Positions 49,990 through 59,817 are shown, counted from the first letter of the stretch. The stretch: DNA of 64,000 nt from Rhodothermales bacterium (GCA_024711125.1 JANJTM010000025.1:295376-359375), one strand, 5' to 3'. Program-made: numbers and translations. The notes: a model not told the origin generated them from the letters alone.

Positions 49990-52455
49990 TCACTGTCCGA
50001 ATCCCTGCCCGAGCGAGAACTGGAAGCTCCAGCGCTTGGACCCGTTGTGACGCGAGTTGATCGGCTCGAACGCGTCGAAGTTGTACCCGTAGGCCATCTC
50101 GACCATGCCGAGAATCGGCAGGAACAGCCGGACGCCGAAGCCGGCCGACCGGAACAGGTCGGTGGGATTGTACGAGCGGAACCCGTCCCACGTATTGGCC
50201 GCATCGAGGAAGAGGTATGGCGCGGCCTGCAGCTGCTCGCCCGTCAATGCGACCCAGCGCAGTTCCGACGTGTACTTGTTCAGGACGCGTCCGCCCACCG
50301 GGTCTCCGTCGCGACGGGGACCCAGCGCCGCCAGCGGATAGCCCCGCATGTACACGATGTCCTTTCCAAAATAGCTGTAGTACCCCTGGGTCTCGAACGG
50401 CGAGCCACCGACGACGAAACGCTCGAACTGCACCGGGTCCCCGCTGAGCGAACCGATATACCCGTAATCGGCCGTCAGGCCGACCGCAATCTTCTGCGAA
50501 AGGGGCGCGTTCCACGAACTGGAGAAGCGCCACTTGTGGTACTGGATCAGCTTGCCGATCGGCGGAGCGATTTCGAGCGAGAGCAGGACCCGGGATCCGG
50601 ACGTCGCGAAAAGCGGGTGGTTGGTGCTGTTCCGGCTGATCGACTGGCGGAAGGTGACCTGGTTGCTGACCCCCGAGGGCAGGGTCGAAATCCAGTCGTC
50701 ATTGCGGAAGTGCTGGAAACCGACACCCGTGGACATGGAAAAGAGCGGGTCCGGCCACGCCAGGCGACGCTCGTAGAAGACGTTCGTCGACGCCGTCAGG
50801 AAGTCGCCCGTCCGGGAGCCGAGGCTGGAGAAGAAGGAGCTACCCGACAGCTTCGAGAAGGAAGCCGAAAATCCGATCGGAGTCGGTCGCCCGCGGAACC
50901 AGGGTTCAGTGAAGGAGACGGCGTACTGCTGGTAGTATGAGCCGTTCGTCTGCATCGAAAGCGACAACCGCTGGCCGTCTCCGGACGGGAGCGGTTTCCA
51001 GGCGTCCTTCTTGAAGAAGTTCTGCGCCGAGAAGTTGTTGAACGCGAACCGCAGCTGCAGGATGAGCCCGTACCGGCCCCAGGTCCCCGAAAGCTCGAGC
51101 TGGTCGCTGCCCGTCTCCTGCAGACTGTATTCCAGGTCCACGCTCTTGGTCTCCTCGCGCACGTCGATCGACGGGCCGGGCGCCAGCGACTCCTGCGTGA
51201 AATACCCCAGCTGCATGAGGCGGCGGATGGATTCCTGGATGCCGTCCCGGCTGAACGTCTGACCGGGGATCGTGTCCAGTTCGCGCCGCACGACGTGTTC
51301 CTTGGTCTTCGCGTTCCCGTTGATCGTGATCGTCCCGTACCGGTAGATGTCTCCCTCGAAGACGTCGAAGTGCAGGTCGAGCGAATCTCCCTCCACCACC
51401 GAGATGCGGGGCTCGACGCCGAAACGCATGTACCCGATGTTGTAGTACAGGCTGGAAATGTCGGTGTTGCGGGGATTCGAGTACAGATTCTGCTCGAACC
51501 GCTTGCTGTTGTACGGGTCCCCCGTGCGGAATCCGAGGTTCTCGGTGAGCGTCTGGTCGTTGAAGACCGTGTTCCCGTCCCAGGAGACGTTCCGCACGAA
51601 ATAACGCGGCCCCTCGTGCACGGCGACCCGTACCACCATGCGCGGCTTGTCGCCGTCGGTGGAGAGCCACACCGAATCGCTGACGACCTTCGCGTCGTAG
51701 TATCCCTTCTCGTTGTAGTGTTCGACGATGCGCTGGAGGTCCTCATCGAACGTCTTCGCCTTGTAGAGACCCGACCGCCAGAACTTCCACCAGTGCTTCT
51801 TCCGGGTCTTCATCGCGCCCCGTACGTCGCCGTCGTCGATCGCCTCGTTCCCTTCCACGCGGATCTCCCCGACGCGCACCTTGGGCCCCTTGTCCACCTT
51901 CAGCGTCAGACGGATCAGTCCGTCGTCCTCCTCGGTGCGCTCGATTTCGGTCCGGGCGAGCGGCCTTCCCTTCTCGGCGAAAAAGTCACGGATGATCTGC
52001 TGCGAGCGGACGAGCGCGCCGGGGCGCACAGGCGCACGCAGCAGCAGCGGGAGTTCCTTCCGCAGATCCTTCTGCTCGCCCTTCGATACGCCCGCGATCG
52101 CGTAATCGGTCAGCTTGGCCACTTCGCGCACCCGGATGAGCAGGAATACGCCGTCGCCCACCCTCCGCTCCTCGACGATCTTGACGTCGTCGTACGTGCC
52201 CAGGCGGTAGATCGCACGGATCGCGTCGGAAAATTCCGGAGCGCCGGGAACGAGCACCTGTTGGCCTACCACGAGCCCGCTGGTCTGCAGCACGAAGCCG
52301 CGCGTGTATTCGTCGGCGATCCCTTCGACGGACACCCCGAGAATCTGGAGGCGCGTCGGCGCCGTCATTCCGCCGGCCTGGTCCTGGGCAGCAGCCGAGG
52401 ACGCGGTCGCGAGAACGATGAGGAATACCGACGGTACGAGGCGGCGGAAGATCAT
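49990..52455 (-). CDS. bamA: outer-membrane protein assembly factor BamA
   Basis: The 821-residue protein has a signal peptide (cleavage after AAA, residue 23), an N-terminal series of POTRA domains (five by eye, to about residue 430; for example GNEAIDDGDVRGAMKTRKKH, RNVSWDGNTVFNDQTLTEN) and a C-terminal 16-strand barrel with GGSPFETQGYYSYF (the VRGF-like lid region) and LFLPILGMVEMAYGYN. BamA inserts beta-barrels into the outer membrane, in line with its neighbours rseP and the Skp pair. The C-terminus QFSLGQGFGQ lacks a final aromatic residue but has Phe close by. It lies 157 bp after uppS with no obvious gene between. Confidence 0.95.
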   Translation of the reverse strand: MIFRRLVPSVFLIVLATASSAAAQDQAGGMTAPTRLQILGVSVEGIADEYTRGFVLQTSGLVVGQQVLVPGAPEFSDAIRAIYRLGTYDDVKIVEERRVGDGVFLLIRVREVAKLTDYAIAGVSKGEQKDLRKELPLLLRAPVRPGALVRSQQIIRDFFAEKGRPLARTEIERTEEDDGLIRLTLKVDKGPKVRVGEIRVEGNEAIDDGDVRGAMKTRKKHWWKFWRSGLYKAKTFDEDLQRIVEHYNEKGYYDAKVVSDSVWLSTDGDKPRMVVRVAVHEGPRYFVRNVSWDGNTVFNDQTLTENLGFRTGDPYNSKRFEQNLYSNPRNTDISSLYYNIGYMRFGVEPRISVVEGDSLDLHFDVFEGDIYRYGTITINGNAKTKEHVVRRELDTIPGQTFSRDGIQESIRRLMQLGYFTQESLAPGPSIDVREETKSVDLEYSLQETGSDQLELSGTWGRYGLILQLRFAFNNFSAQNFFKKDAWKPLPSGDGQRLSLSMQTNGSYYQQYAVSFTEPWFRGRPTPIGFSASFSKLSGSSFFSSLGSRTGDFLTASTNVFYERRLAWPDPLFSMSTGVGFQHFRNDDWISTLPSGVSNQVTFRQSISRNSTNHPLFATSGSRVLLSLEIAPPIGKLIQYHKWRFSSSWNAPLSQKIAVGLTADYGYIGSLSGDPVQFERFVVGGSPFETQGYYSYFGKDIVYMRGYPLAALGPRRDGDPVGGRVLNKYTSELRWVALTGEQLQAAPYLFLDAANTWDGFRSYNPTDLFRSAGFGVRLFLPILGMVEMAYGYNFDAFEPINSRHNGSKRWSFQFSLGQGFGQ

Positions 52456-52612
52456 GTAAACACAGTCCGATGGGCACGATCAGGGCAGCCTTTACAAACG
52501 GCCGCCGACCAGCTTGGTTTCTCCGTCCGTCGCACACGGTCGCGGTCGAGGCGCCGGCCCCGGGGGGACCCTGCGCACCTAACGGGTGACCCGGCCCGAT
52601 ATTGTGCCCGGT

Positions 52613-53383
52613 TCACTCCTGCACGCGGCCGAATCGCCGGTCCCGGTCCTGGAAGGAGCGAATGGCCTGGTAGAAATCGGCCCGGCGAAACGCGGGCCAG
52701 TACCGCTCCGTGAAGTACAGTTCGGCGTAGGCCGCCTGCCACAGCAGGAAGTTGGAGATCCGCACGTCGCCCCCCGTGCGAATGAGCAGATCCGGGTCCG
52801 GAATCCCCGCGGTGGTGAGGCGGCCGGCGACGGCCTCCTCGTCGATGGCATCCGGATCGAGCTGCCCGTCGGCCGCCATGCGGGCGAGGCGCCTGGCCGC
52901 CTGGACCAGTTCCCAGCGGCCCGAGTACGAGAGCGCGAGGTGGATCGTCATGCGGGCGTTCGACGCCGTCGAGGCCATCACTTCGTCCAGTTCCCGACGC
53001 GCCGCCTCGGGCAGCTTGTCGAGATCGCCGATCGCGTCCAGGCGGATGTCGTTCCCCTGCAGCGTCTCGGCCTCCCTGCGCAGCGTCCGGATGAGCAGCT
53101 GCATCAGGGCGTTCACCTCGGTCACCGGACGGTACCAGTTTTCCGTGGAGAACGTGTAGAGCGTGAGGTGCCGCACCCCGACCTGCGCCGCGGCCTCCGA
53201 CAGGTCCCGTACCGACACGGCACCCTCGTGATGACCCTGCACCCTCGGCAGTCCACGCTCCTTGGCCCACCGTCCGTTGCCGTCCATGATGACCGCGACG
53301 TGCGCCGGGATCGGACCCCGATCGGCCAGCGCGACCTGCGCCGCGCGGTCCGAGGGGTCCTGGGTCTTTTTCTTCGAAGCCAC
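52613..53383 (-). CDS. uppS: undecaprenyl diphosphate synthase (cis-prenyltransferase)
   Basis: The 256-residue protein has HVAVIMDGNGRWAKERGL with catalytic Asp34, GHHEGAVSVRDL, YTFSTENWYRP and DLLIRTGGDVRISNFLLWQ, the UppS signature. It makes the C55 lipid carrier for peptidoglycan and polysaccharide. The start is GTG at 53383 (MASKKKTQ); a Lys-rich N-terminus is usual. It lies between rseP (32 bp upstream) and bamA in the order common in many bacteria. Confidence 0.94.
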   Translation of the reverse strand: MASKKKTQDPSDRAAQVALADRGPIPAHVAVIMDGNGRWAKERGLPRVQGHHEGAVSVRDLSEAAAQVGVRHLTLYTFSTENWYRPVTEVNALMQLLIRTLRREAETLQGNDIRLDAIGDLDKLPEAARRELDEVMASTASNARMTIHLALSYSGRWELVQAARRLARMAADGQLDPDAIDEEAVAGRLTTAGIPDPDLLIRTGGDVRISNFLLWQAAYAELYFTERYWPAFRRADFYQAIRSFQDRDRRFGRVQE

Positions 53384-53415
53384 GCGCGATCGCGGCCGGA
53401 CGTCGCCCGGTCCGG

Positions 53416-54783
53416 CTACAGTTTCAGGATGTCGTTCAGGATCACGAATGCCATGAAGCCCAGGAGCAGGAACATGCCCACCTGCTGCAGCGCCATGCGC
53501 ACCTTGACCGACGGCTCGCGCCGCGCGATGCCCTCGTAGATCAGGAAAACGAGATGCCCGCCGTCCAGGGCCGGAATGGGCAGGATGTTGATGATGGCCA
53601 GCGTGATCGAGAGCATCGCCACGATCTGCCAGAAAAACGCGGCCCCCTGGTCGGCCGCTTCCTTCGTGATCTTCGCGATGGCGATCGGTCCGCCGACATT
53701 CTCGCGGAAATTCTCCTGCCCGGTGAAGACGCGCTTGAGGCTGGTCGCGATGACGCGCGTCTGCGTCCACGTCTCCCGAAGTCCCGCCGGCACGGCCGAT
53801 AGGACCGAGAATTCGCGGATCTCGTAGTAGGGCAGAACACCGAGCTGGTACCGCCCGCCGTTGTCGCGCGGCGTCACCGTGACCTCCATCGTGGATCCGG
53901 GACCGGGCGGGGCCACGGGACCCGCTCCGGCGATCGCGACGGTCGTATCCGGGCGGAAGATCCGTACCAGCACGGGGCTGCCGTCCCCGGTGCCTATGCG
54001 ATCCGAGATGTCGGACCAGAAGGACACCGTGTCGCCGTCCAGCGCGAGGATCCAGTCGCCCCGGCGAAGGCCGGCCGCGCGGGCCGGGGTGTCCTCGCCG
54101 GTGTCGCCGACCACGGGCGGGTCGTAGGCGACCCCGAACCGGCCCTCGCTGCGCGACAACTGCGTGAAGAGATCCGCCGGCCCCGAGAGGCTGAGCGTGT
54201 CGGCACCGCGGAGGACCGAAACCTCGAGGCGATCGACGAGAAGCGTTTCCTCGAGCCGTGAGAGGCCTCCGGTGCGCTCTGCCGGCCGACCGTTCACCTC
54301 GACGACCCGGTCGCCCGTGCGCAGACCCATGCCGTACGCGATCGACCCGTCCTCGATCCGGACCGACCCGACGGCCGGAAGCGTCACTTCCCCGTACGCG
54401 GCTTTCAGCGAGACATAGATGACGCCCGCCAGGATCATGTTGAACACGACACCGGCGACGATGACGAGCGAACGCTGCCAGACCGGCTTCGACCGGAACT
54501 CCCAGGGCTGCGGTTCCGACGCGGTGAACGACTCGTCCATGGACTCGTCGATCATGCCGGCGATCTTTACGTAACCGCCCAACGGAGTCAGGCCGATCAC
54601 GTACTCGGTGTCGCCCACCTTCTTCCCGACCACCTTGGGCGGAAAACCGATCGAAAACCGGTCGACCCGCATGCCGAAGAGCTTGGCGAACAGGAAATGA
54701 CCCAATTCGTGGACGAACACGAGGATCATGATCGCCAGGAGCACCCAGCCGACGTATGAGAGCATTCCCAGGGCCGCGTCCAT
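53416..54783 (-). CDS. rseP: RIP metalloprotease RseP
   Basis: The 455-residue protein has the site-2 protease motif HELGH (25-29) in the first transmembrane helix, a PDZ pair in the periplasm (about 130-330, GLRTGDRVVEVNGR and GLRRGDWILALDGD) and PIPALDGGHLVF near the C-terminus, the LDG motif of the active site. It cleaves anti-sigma factors or signal peptide remnants inside the membrane. It is 35 bp after dxr. No sigma or anti-sigma gene is in the window. Confidence 0.94.
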   Translation of the reverse strand: MDAALGMLSYVGWVLLAIMILVFVHELGHFLFAKLFGMRVDRFSIGFPPKVVGKKVGDTEYVIGLTPLGGYVKIAGMIDESMDESFTASEPQPWEFRSKPVWQRSLVIVAGVVFNMILAGVIYVSLKAAYGEVTLPAVGSVRIEDGSIAYGMGLRTGDRVVEVNGRPAERTGGLSRLEETLLVDRLEVSVLRGADTLSLSGPADLFTQLSRSEGRFGVAYDPPVVGDTGEDTPARAAGLRRGDWILALDGDTVSFWSDISDRIGTGDGSPVLVRIFRPDTTVAIAGAGPVAPPGPGSTMEVTVTPRDNGGRYQLGVLPYYEIREFSVLSAVPAGLRETWTQTRVIATSLKRVFTGQENFRENVGGPIAIAKITKEAADQGAAFFWQIVAMLSITLAIINILPIPALDGGHLVFLIYEGIARREPSVKVRMALQQVGMFLLLGFMAFVILNDILKL

Positions 54784-54818
54784 GCGATGCCGAGATGGTG
54801 GATTCGGGGACCGGCGCG

Positions 54819-56033
54819 TTAAAGGGCGCAGGACGCCGCGTGTTCCTCCACGAAGGCCCGGGCACGGGCGTCGGCGTCGAACAGCTCGACGAGGTCGGGG
54901 TGTCCCCCGACCCCGAGGCGGGCCGTGGCTTCACCGACGACGTCGGCCATCGCGACGAAACGCAATCGTCCGTCGAGGAAGGCCGCTACGGCCGCTTCGT
55001 TGGCCGCATTGAGCACGGCCGGAGCGGTTCCCCCGGTCCGCAGCGCGTCGTACGCGAGGCCGAGAGCCGGGAATCGTCCCGAATCCGGAGCCTCGAAATC
55101 GAGGCGCCCGAGGGTGTGCCAGTCCACCCGGGCGTGCGGGGCCTCCCATCGTTCCGGATACGAGAGCGCGTACTGGATGGGCACCTTCATGTCGGGCGGG
55201 CCCAACTGCGCCTTGGTCGACCCGTCACGGAATTCGACCATCGAATGGATGATCGATTGCCGGTGCACCACCACGCGGATGCGGTCGGGCTCGAGATCGA
55301 ACAGCCACCGGGCCTCGATTACCTCCAGTCCCTTGTTCATCATCGTCGCCGAATCGACGGTGATCTTGGAGCCCATCGACCAGTTCGGGTGGCGCAGCGC
55401 CTCCTCGCGCGTGATGTCGGCGAACGTGTGCAGCGGGCGGTCGCGGAAGGGTCCGCCCGACGCCGTGAGGTGGATCCGCTCGACCGCGTCCTTCGGTTCG
55501 CCCACCAGGCACTGGAAGATGGCCGAGTGCTCGCTGTCCACCGGGATGACCACCGATCCGGAACGCTCGGCCCGCTCTCGCACGAGCGAGCCCGCGACGA
55601 CGAGGGTCTCCTTGTTCGCCACGGCGATCTTCTTTCCGGCCGCGACCGCGTCGAGCGTCGGCAGGAGCCCCGCGAACCCGACGAGCGCCGTGACCACGGT
55701 ATCCACCTCCGGCAGCACGGCCGCCTCCCGTACCGCCTCCGGTCCGGATTCGACCCGGATGCCGCTGCGGCGCAGGCGATCGCGCAATTCCTCTTCCCTC
55801 GATCGATCGGCCACGACCACGAGGTCGGGGCGGAACTCGACGGCCTGCGCGGCCAGCCGCTCCACGTTGGACCCGGCCACCAGGGCTCCGACCCGGATCC
55901 GGTCCCGGAAGAGGCGAACGATCTCGAGGGTCTGCGTTCCGATCGACCCCGTCGATCCCAGCAGGGACACCACCCGGGTCTCCTCCACCGCGCTCCTCGG
56001 GTCGAGCGGTTCGAAATGGATCGGCGGAAGCAT
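54819..56033 (-). CDS. dxr: 1-deoxy-D-xylulose 5-phosphate reductoisomerase
   Basis: The 404-residue protein has the Dxr features: SLLGSTGSIGTQTLEI (NADPH loop), KKIAVANKETLV, PVDSEHSAIFQCL and SKITVDSATMMNKGLEVIEA with metal and substrate ligands. It makes MEP, the committed isoprenoid precursor, which feeds both uppS and the carotenoid operon. ATG 56033 is chosen; an in-frame GTG lies 11 codons upstream at 56066. It is the first gene of the minus operon dxr-rseP-uppS-bamA-ompH-ompH and is divergent from the TPR gene at 56045, whose start would be 12 bp away. Confidence 0.94.
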   Translation of the reverse strand: MLPPIHFEPLDPRSAVEETRVVSLLGSTGSIGTQTLEIVRLFRDRIRVGALVAGSNVERLAAQAVEFRPDLVVVADRSREEELRDRLRRSGIRVESGPEAVREAAVLPEVDTVVTALVGFAGLLPTLDAVAAGKKIAVANKETLVVAGSLVRERAERSGSVVIPVDSEHSAIFQCLVGEPKDAVERIHLTASGGPFRDRPLHTFADITREEALRHPNWSMGSKITVDSATMMNKGLEVIEARWLFDLEPDRIRVVVHRQSIIHSMVEFRDGSTKAQLGPPDMKVPIQYALSYPERWEAPHARVDWHTLGRLDFEAPDSGRFPALGLAYDALRTGGTAPAVLNAANEAAVAAFLDGRLRFVAMADVVGEATARLGVGGHPDLVELFDADARARAFVEEHAASCAL

Positions 56034-56044
56034 GGCGCGGACGG

Positions 56045-58006
56045 GTGGACGCTCTTGTCGGGCCACGGGAACGCGGAGCGGAACGGAATGCTCCGCGACA
56101 CGCGTCGACGAAACTATCGCGGCCTGCCGTCATAGCAGGAAGCCGCACCGACCCCTGGACCGGTATCTCCTCCGTACGTCTCCATAGCGTTCTCATCGTC
56201 GCGCTGACGTCGCTCGCGACGTTCCTCCCGGCTTCTGCCCAGGAGATGGACTCGACGCTGGCGTCGCGTCACCTGCTCGCCGAATCCTACCTTCGGGCCG
56301 CACAATACGACCGGGCGATCGCGCTCTTCGAGGATCTGCTCGCGCGGTCTCCGGGGAACTCCTTCGTGGCGGACCGGCTCAGGGAAGCCTACGAGGCGGT
56401 CAAGCGGTACGACGACGCCATAGCCCTGCTGGACGCCCGCCTCGCCGGACCGGAATCGCGTACCGTCCTGCTGGCCGAGCGGGCCCGACTCACGTGGCTC
56501 AAGGGCGACGAAGCGGGCGCCCACGCCGATTGGGATCGCGCCCTAGCGGCCGAGCCCGGCCAACCGGGAGCTTTCCTGGCGGTCTACCGGTCGCTCCTGC
56601 AGGTGCGACTGTTCGACCGGGCGATCGAGGTCCTCGAATCGGGCCGCACCTCGCTCGGCAACCCCGAACTCTTCCGCACCGATCTCGCACAGCTCTACGG
56701 GCTCGCGGGACGATACGGGGATGCGATGGCGGAATACCTGTCGCTGCTCGACCAGGGCGATCACCAGCTCGCGTTCGTCCGCAACCGGCTCCAGACGCTG
56801 CTCGAGCAGCCCGAAGCGATCGACGCCGCCATCAGCGCGGCGGAACGCTCGGTTCGGGCGAAGCCGCTCGGGCGCGCCAACCGGGAGCTGCTGGCGTGGC
56901 TGTACCTCGAAGCCGACCGCTTCGGCGACGCGCTCGACGCCTTTCGGGCCCTCGATCGCCTGGAACGGCAGGAAGGAGTGATGCTGCAGGCGTTCGCCCT
57001 GCAGGCGATGGACTCGGGCGCGTTCGGCGCCGCCCTCGACGCGTTCGGGGAGGTGATCCAGCGATACCCCGACGCGCCGTCTGCCGCCGATTCCCGGTAC
57101 GGACTCGGAACCCTGTACGAACGCAGGGCCTCGGGGCGGACCGACTCGACCCGGTCGTCCGATTTCGTGCTGGCCGTCGAAGCCTACTCGGCCTTCGCCG
57201 GGCTGCATCCGGGGCACCCGTCCATCGCCGACGCCCTGTACCGCGCCGCGCGGATCCGTCTCGACGAGCTCGGGCAGCTCGACGCCGCCGAGTCCATGCT
57301 CGCCCACGTGGCCCAGCGGTTCCCCGGTACGCCTGCCGCCGACGCGTCGGCGTTCGACCTCGGTCGTCTCGACCTCGCGCGCGGCCGCCTGGCCGCGGCC
57401 CGGGTTCATTTCACACGGCTCGCCGACCGCCTGAGGTCAGGGGAACTGGCCGAGGCCGCCAGGCTCGAACTGGCCCAGCTTCATTTCTACCGGGGCGAGT
57501 TCGACGCGGCGAAAGCCATCGCCGAGTCCATGAAGGAGAATACGGCGGCCGACGTCTCCAACGACGCCATAGCGCTGAAGGTGTTGCTCGTGGAGGCGAG
57601 GGGCCCGGATTCGCTGGATTCCGCACTCCGCGGATATGCCCGCGCGCTCCTCCTCGAGCGGCAGCGCAAGGCGCCCGAGGCACTGTCGACGCTCGACAGT
57701 CTGCTCGCCGCGCTGCCCGAGCACGCGCTCGCAGACGACGTCACGTATCGACGCGCGGCGCTCCTGGACCAGGTCGGTCGTCCGGCCGACGCCGTGGCCG
57801 CGCTCCTGGAGTTTCCCCTGGTCTACCCGAAGAGCCCGCTCGCAGACCGTGCGCTCGACCGCGCCGCCGACCTCCAGGCCGACCGCCTCGGAGACGCGCA
57901 GGGGGCGGTCGAGACGCTCTCCCGGCTGCTCTCCGAGTATCCCGGCTCCCTCCTGGCCGCCGAAGCCCGCAACCGCCTGCGGCGCCTCCGCGGCGACGCC
58001 CTGTAG
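56045..58006 (+). CDS. exported TPR-repeat protein, start uncertain
   Basis: The frame from GTG 56045 gives 653 residues; a signal sequence (LHSVLIVALTSLATFLPASA) appears only at residues about 46-66. No ATG, GTG or TTG lies between, so the start is either GTG 56045 with a long N-region, a rare start codon near 56160-56190, or needs checking for a sequence error. The mature protein is all TPR-like helices (LRAAQYDRAIALFEDLLARS, SMLAHVAQRFPGTPAADASA). It resembles the TPR protein at 4875 but is a distinct gene. The AsnB-like secreted protein gene follows by 3 bp. Confidence 0.75.
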   Translation: MDALVGPRERGAERNAPRHASTKLSRPAVIAGSRTDPWTGISSVRLHSVLIVALTSLATFLPASAQEMDSTLASRHLLAESYLRAAQYDRAIALFEDLLARSPGNSFVADRLREAYEAVKRYDDAIALLDARLAGPESRTVLLAERARLTWLKGDEAGAHADWDRALAAEPGQPGAFLAVYRSLLQVRLFDRAIEVLESGRTSLGNPELFRTDLAQLYGLAGRYGDAMAEYLSLLDQGDHQLAFVRNRLQTLLEQPEAIDAAISAAERSVRAKPLGRANRELLAWLYLEADRFGDALDAFRALDRLERQEGVMLQAFALQAMDSGAFGAALDAFGEVIQRYPDAPSAADSRYGLGTLYERRASGRTDSTRSSDFVLAVEAYSAFAGLHPGHPSIADALYRAARIRLDELGQLDAAESMLAHVAQRFPGTPAADASAFDLGRLDLARGRLAAARVHFTRLADRLRSGELAEAARLELAQLHFYRGEFDAAKAIAESMKENTAADVSNDAIALKVLLVEARGPDSLDSALRGYARALLLERQRKAPEALSTLDSLLAALPEHALADDVTYRRAALLDQVGRPADAVAALLEFPLVYPKSPLADRALDRAADLQADRLGDAQGAVETLSRLLSEYPGSLLAAEARNRLRRLRGDAL

Positions 58007-58009
58007 CCG

Positions 58010-59278
58010 ATGTCCCCCCGCGTCCTTCTCCTGTCCCTGCTCGTGCTGGGGTCCGCTTCCGGCGCGGTTCGCGCGCAGGACCTCCTGATCCCGATGGACG
58101 AGAGCCAGGAGGACCACCTCAAGGCGTACGGCGTGGCGTACTGGGTCCTCGAACGCGGGATCGTCGTGGACTGGCTCCTGAACCATCGCGGCGGTTCATT
58201 TCTCGTGCCGGCCGAGCCGGAGGTCGAGCGCGAACTGAGGGTCCGCGGCGTCTCGTTCGAGCCGCTGTCGGCCGACCGTTCCGCGCGCATTCTCGCCGAC
58301 ATCGCGCGGGAGGATTCGAACATGGATACGGTGCGGCTCGAGAAGCCGCCCCGCATCGCGGTCTATGCTCCGGACCAGACCCTGCCGTGGGACGACGCGG
58401 TGCTCCTCGCGCTCACCTACGCCGAGGTACCGCACGAAATGATCTACGACGACGAGATACTCGACGGGCGCCTCGACGACTACGACTGGCTGCACCTGCA
58501 CCACGAGGACTTCACGGGGCAGTACGGCAAGTTCTTCAACTACCGTTCGACCGCGTGGTACGTCGAGCAGCAGCGTGATGCCGAGGAGACGGCCCGGCGG
58601 AGGGGATATCGCAAGGTCAGCGAACTGAAGTCGGCAGTGGTCGAGACCATCCGGTCGTACGTCGGATCGGGAGGATTCCTCTTCGCGATGTGCTCCGGCA
58701 CCGACACGTTCGACATCGCGCAGGCGGCCCGGGGCGTGGACATCGTTCCGGCCGAATACGACGGCGACCCTGTCGATCCCGACGCGATGCAGCGCCTCGA
58801 CTTCGAGCGCACGTTCGCGTTCCGCGGTTTCTCGCCCATCTTCAACGCGCGGGAATACGAGCATTCCGATATCGATATGGGTCCGCCGCCGCCGCAATTG
58901 CGCTCTCCTGCACTGGATTACTTCACGCTGTTCGAGTTCAGCGCGAAGTGGGATCCGGTCCCGACCATGCTCACGCAGAACCACGTCTCGACGGTGAAGG
59001 GGTTCGTCGGCCAGACGACCAACTTCCGCAAGGCTCTCGTGAAGGAGGACGTCGTCATGCTCGCCGAGGCTCCCGGACGGGGCGAGGTGCGGTACCTCCA
59101 CGGGACCTACGGCGAAGGCACCTTCACCTTCTACGGGGGGCACGATCCGGAGGACTACCAGCATTTCGTCGGCGACCCCCCGACCGACCTCTCGCTGCAC
59201 AAGCACTCGCCCGGATACCGGCTCATCCTCAACAACGTCCTCTTCCCCGCCGCGAAGAAGAAGAAGCAAAAGACCTGA
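58010..59278 (+). CDS. secreted protein of the Bacteroidota 'asparagine synthetase B' group, probable misnomer
   Basis: The 422-residue protein has a signal peptide (cleavage after VRA, about residue 22) and starts with DLLIPMDESQEDHLKAYGVA, the hallmark of a Bacteroidota/Rhodothermota family usually labelled asparagine synthetase B. Its middle part (SYVGSGGFLFAMCSGTDTFD) resembles a glutamine amidotransferase-like or ThuA-like fold with a Cys, not the Ntn-Cys1 or SGGxDS ATP site of AsnB. So it cannot be taken as an asparagine synthetase. The last residues are Lys-rich. It lies 3 bp after the TPR gene and its TGA overlaps the thioesterase ATG. Function unknown. Confidence 0.8.
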   Translation: MSPRVLLLSLLVLGSASGAVRAQDLLIPMDESQEDHLKAYGVAYWVLERGIVVDWLLNHRGGSFLVPAEPEVERELRVRGVSFEPLSADRSARILADIAREDSNMDTVRLEKPPRIAVYAPDQTLPWDDAVLLALTYAEVPHEMIYDDEILDGRLDDYDWLHLHHEDFTGQYGKFFNYRSTAWYVEQQRDAEETARRRGYRKVSELKSAVVETIRSYVGSGGFLFAMCSGTDTFDIAQAARGVDIVPAEYDGDPVDPDAMQRLDFERTFAFRGFSPIFNAREYEHSDIDMGPPPPQLRSPALDYFTLFEFSAKWDPVPTMLTQNHVSTVKGFVGQTTNFRKALVKEDVVMLAEAPGRGEVRYLHGTYGEGTFTFYGGHDPEDYQHFVGDPPTDLSLHKHSPGYRLILNNVLFPAAKKKKQKT

Positions 59279-59817
59279 TGACCTGGGCTCCCCGATCCGT
59301 GAACGCCTCCCGCTGCACGATGAGCGAGATCGTGCTTCCGAACGACACGAACAGCCTCGGAAACCTTTTCGGCGGCCGGCTCCTGCAATGGATGGACATC
59401 TGTGCGGCCATCTCCGCGCAGCGACACACCGGGCGCGTGTGCGTCACCGCCGCCGTCGACTCGGTGGAGTTCCACTCCCCCATCCGACAGGGCGAGATCG
59501 TGGTCCTGGAAAGCCAGGTCAACCGGGCGTTCACTACCTCGATGGAGGTCGAGATCAACGTCTGGGCGGAACAGGCGGCGACGCTGACGCGGCGCAAGTG
59601 CAACCGGGCCTATTACACGTTCGTCTCGATCGACGACGACGGTCGTCCGCAGGCGGTGCCCCCGATTGCGCCAGAGGGAGAAGACGAGCTTGCCCGTTTC
59701 GAGGCGGCGGCACAGCGGCGCGAATTCCGGCTTCTGCTCGCCGGACGCATCCGCCTCACCGAGGCTACCCGCACGGCCCAGCTCCTGCGGGACGTGACCC
59801 GCCATGAGACGGAATGA
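59278..59817 (+). CDS. hotdog-fold acyl-CoA thioesterase
   Basis: The 179-residue protein shows the YciA/BACH-type pattern: MSEIVLPNDTNSLGNLFGGR with conserved Asn/Asp, LLQWMDICAAISAQRHTGR, VEFHSPIRQGEIVVLE and RAYYTFVSIDDDGRP. These hydrolyse acyl-CoA esters in the cytoplasm. ATG 59278 overlaps the preceding TGA (TGATG). The stop overlaps the next gene by 14 bases. Confidence 0.85.
   Translation: MTWAPRSVNASRCTMSEIVLPNDTNSLGNLFGGRLLQWMDICAAISAQRHTGRVCVTAAVDSVEFHSPIRQGEIVVLESQVNRAFTTSMEVEINVWAEQAATLTRRKCNRAYYTFVSIDDDGRPQAVPPIAPEGEDELARFEAAAQRREFRLLLAGRIRLTEATRTAQLLRDVTRHETE

Noticed and set aside
52456..52612. Promoter or small gene between uppS and bamA
   Set aside because: No TA..TTTG box with a suitable TTG and no open frame with a credible start was found; the 157-bp gap may simply hold untranslated leader.
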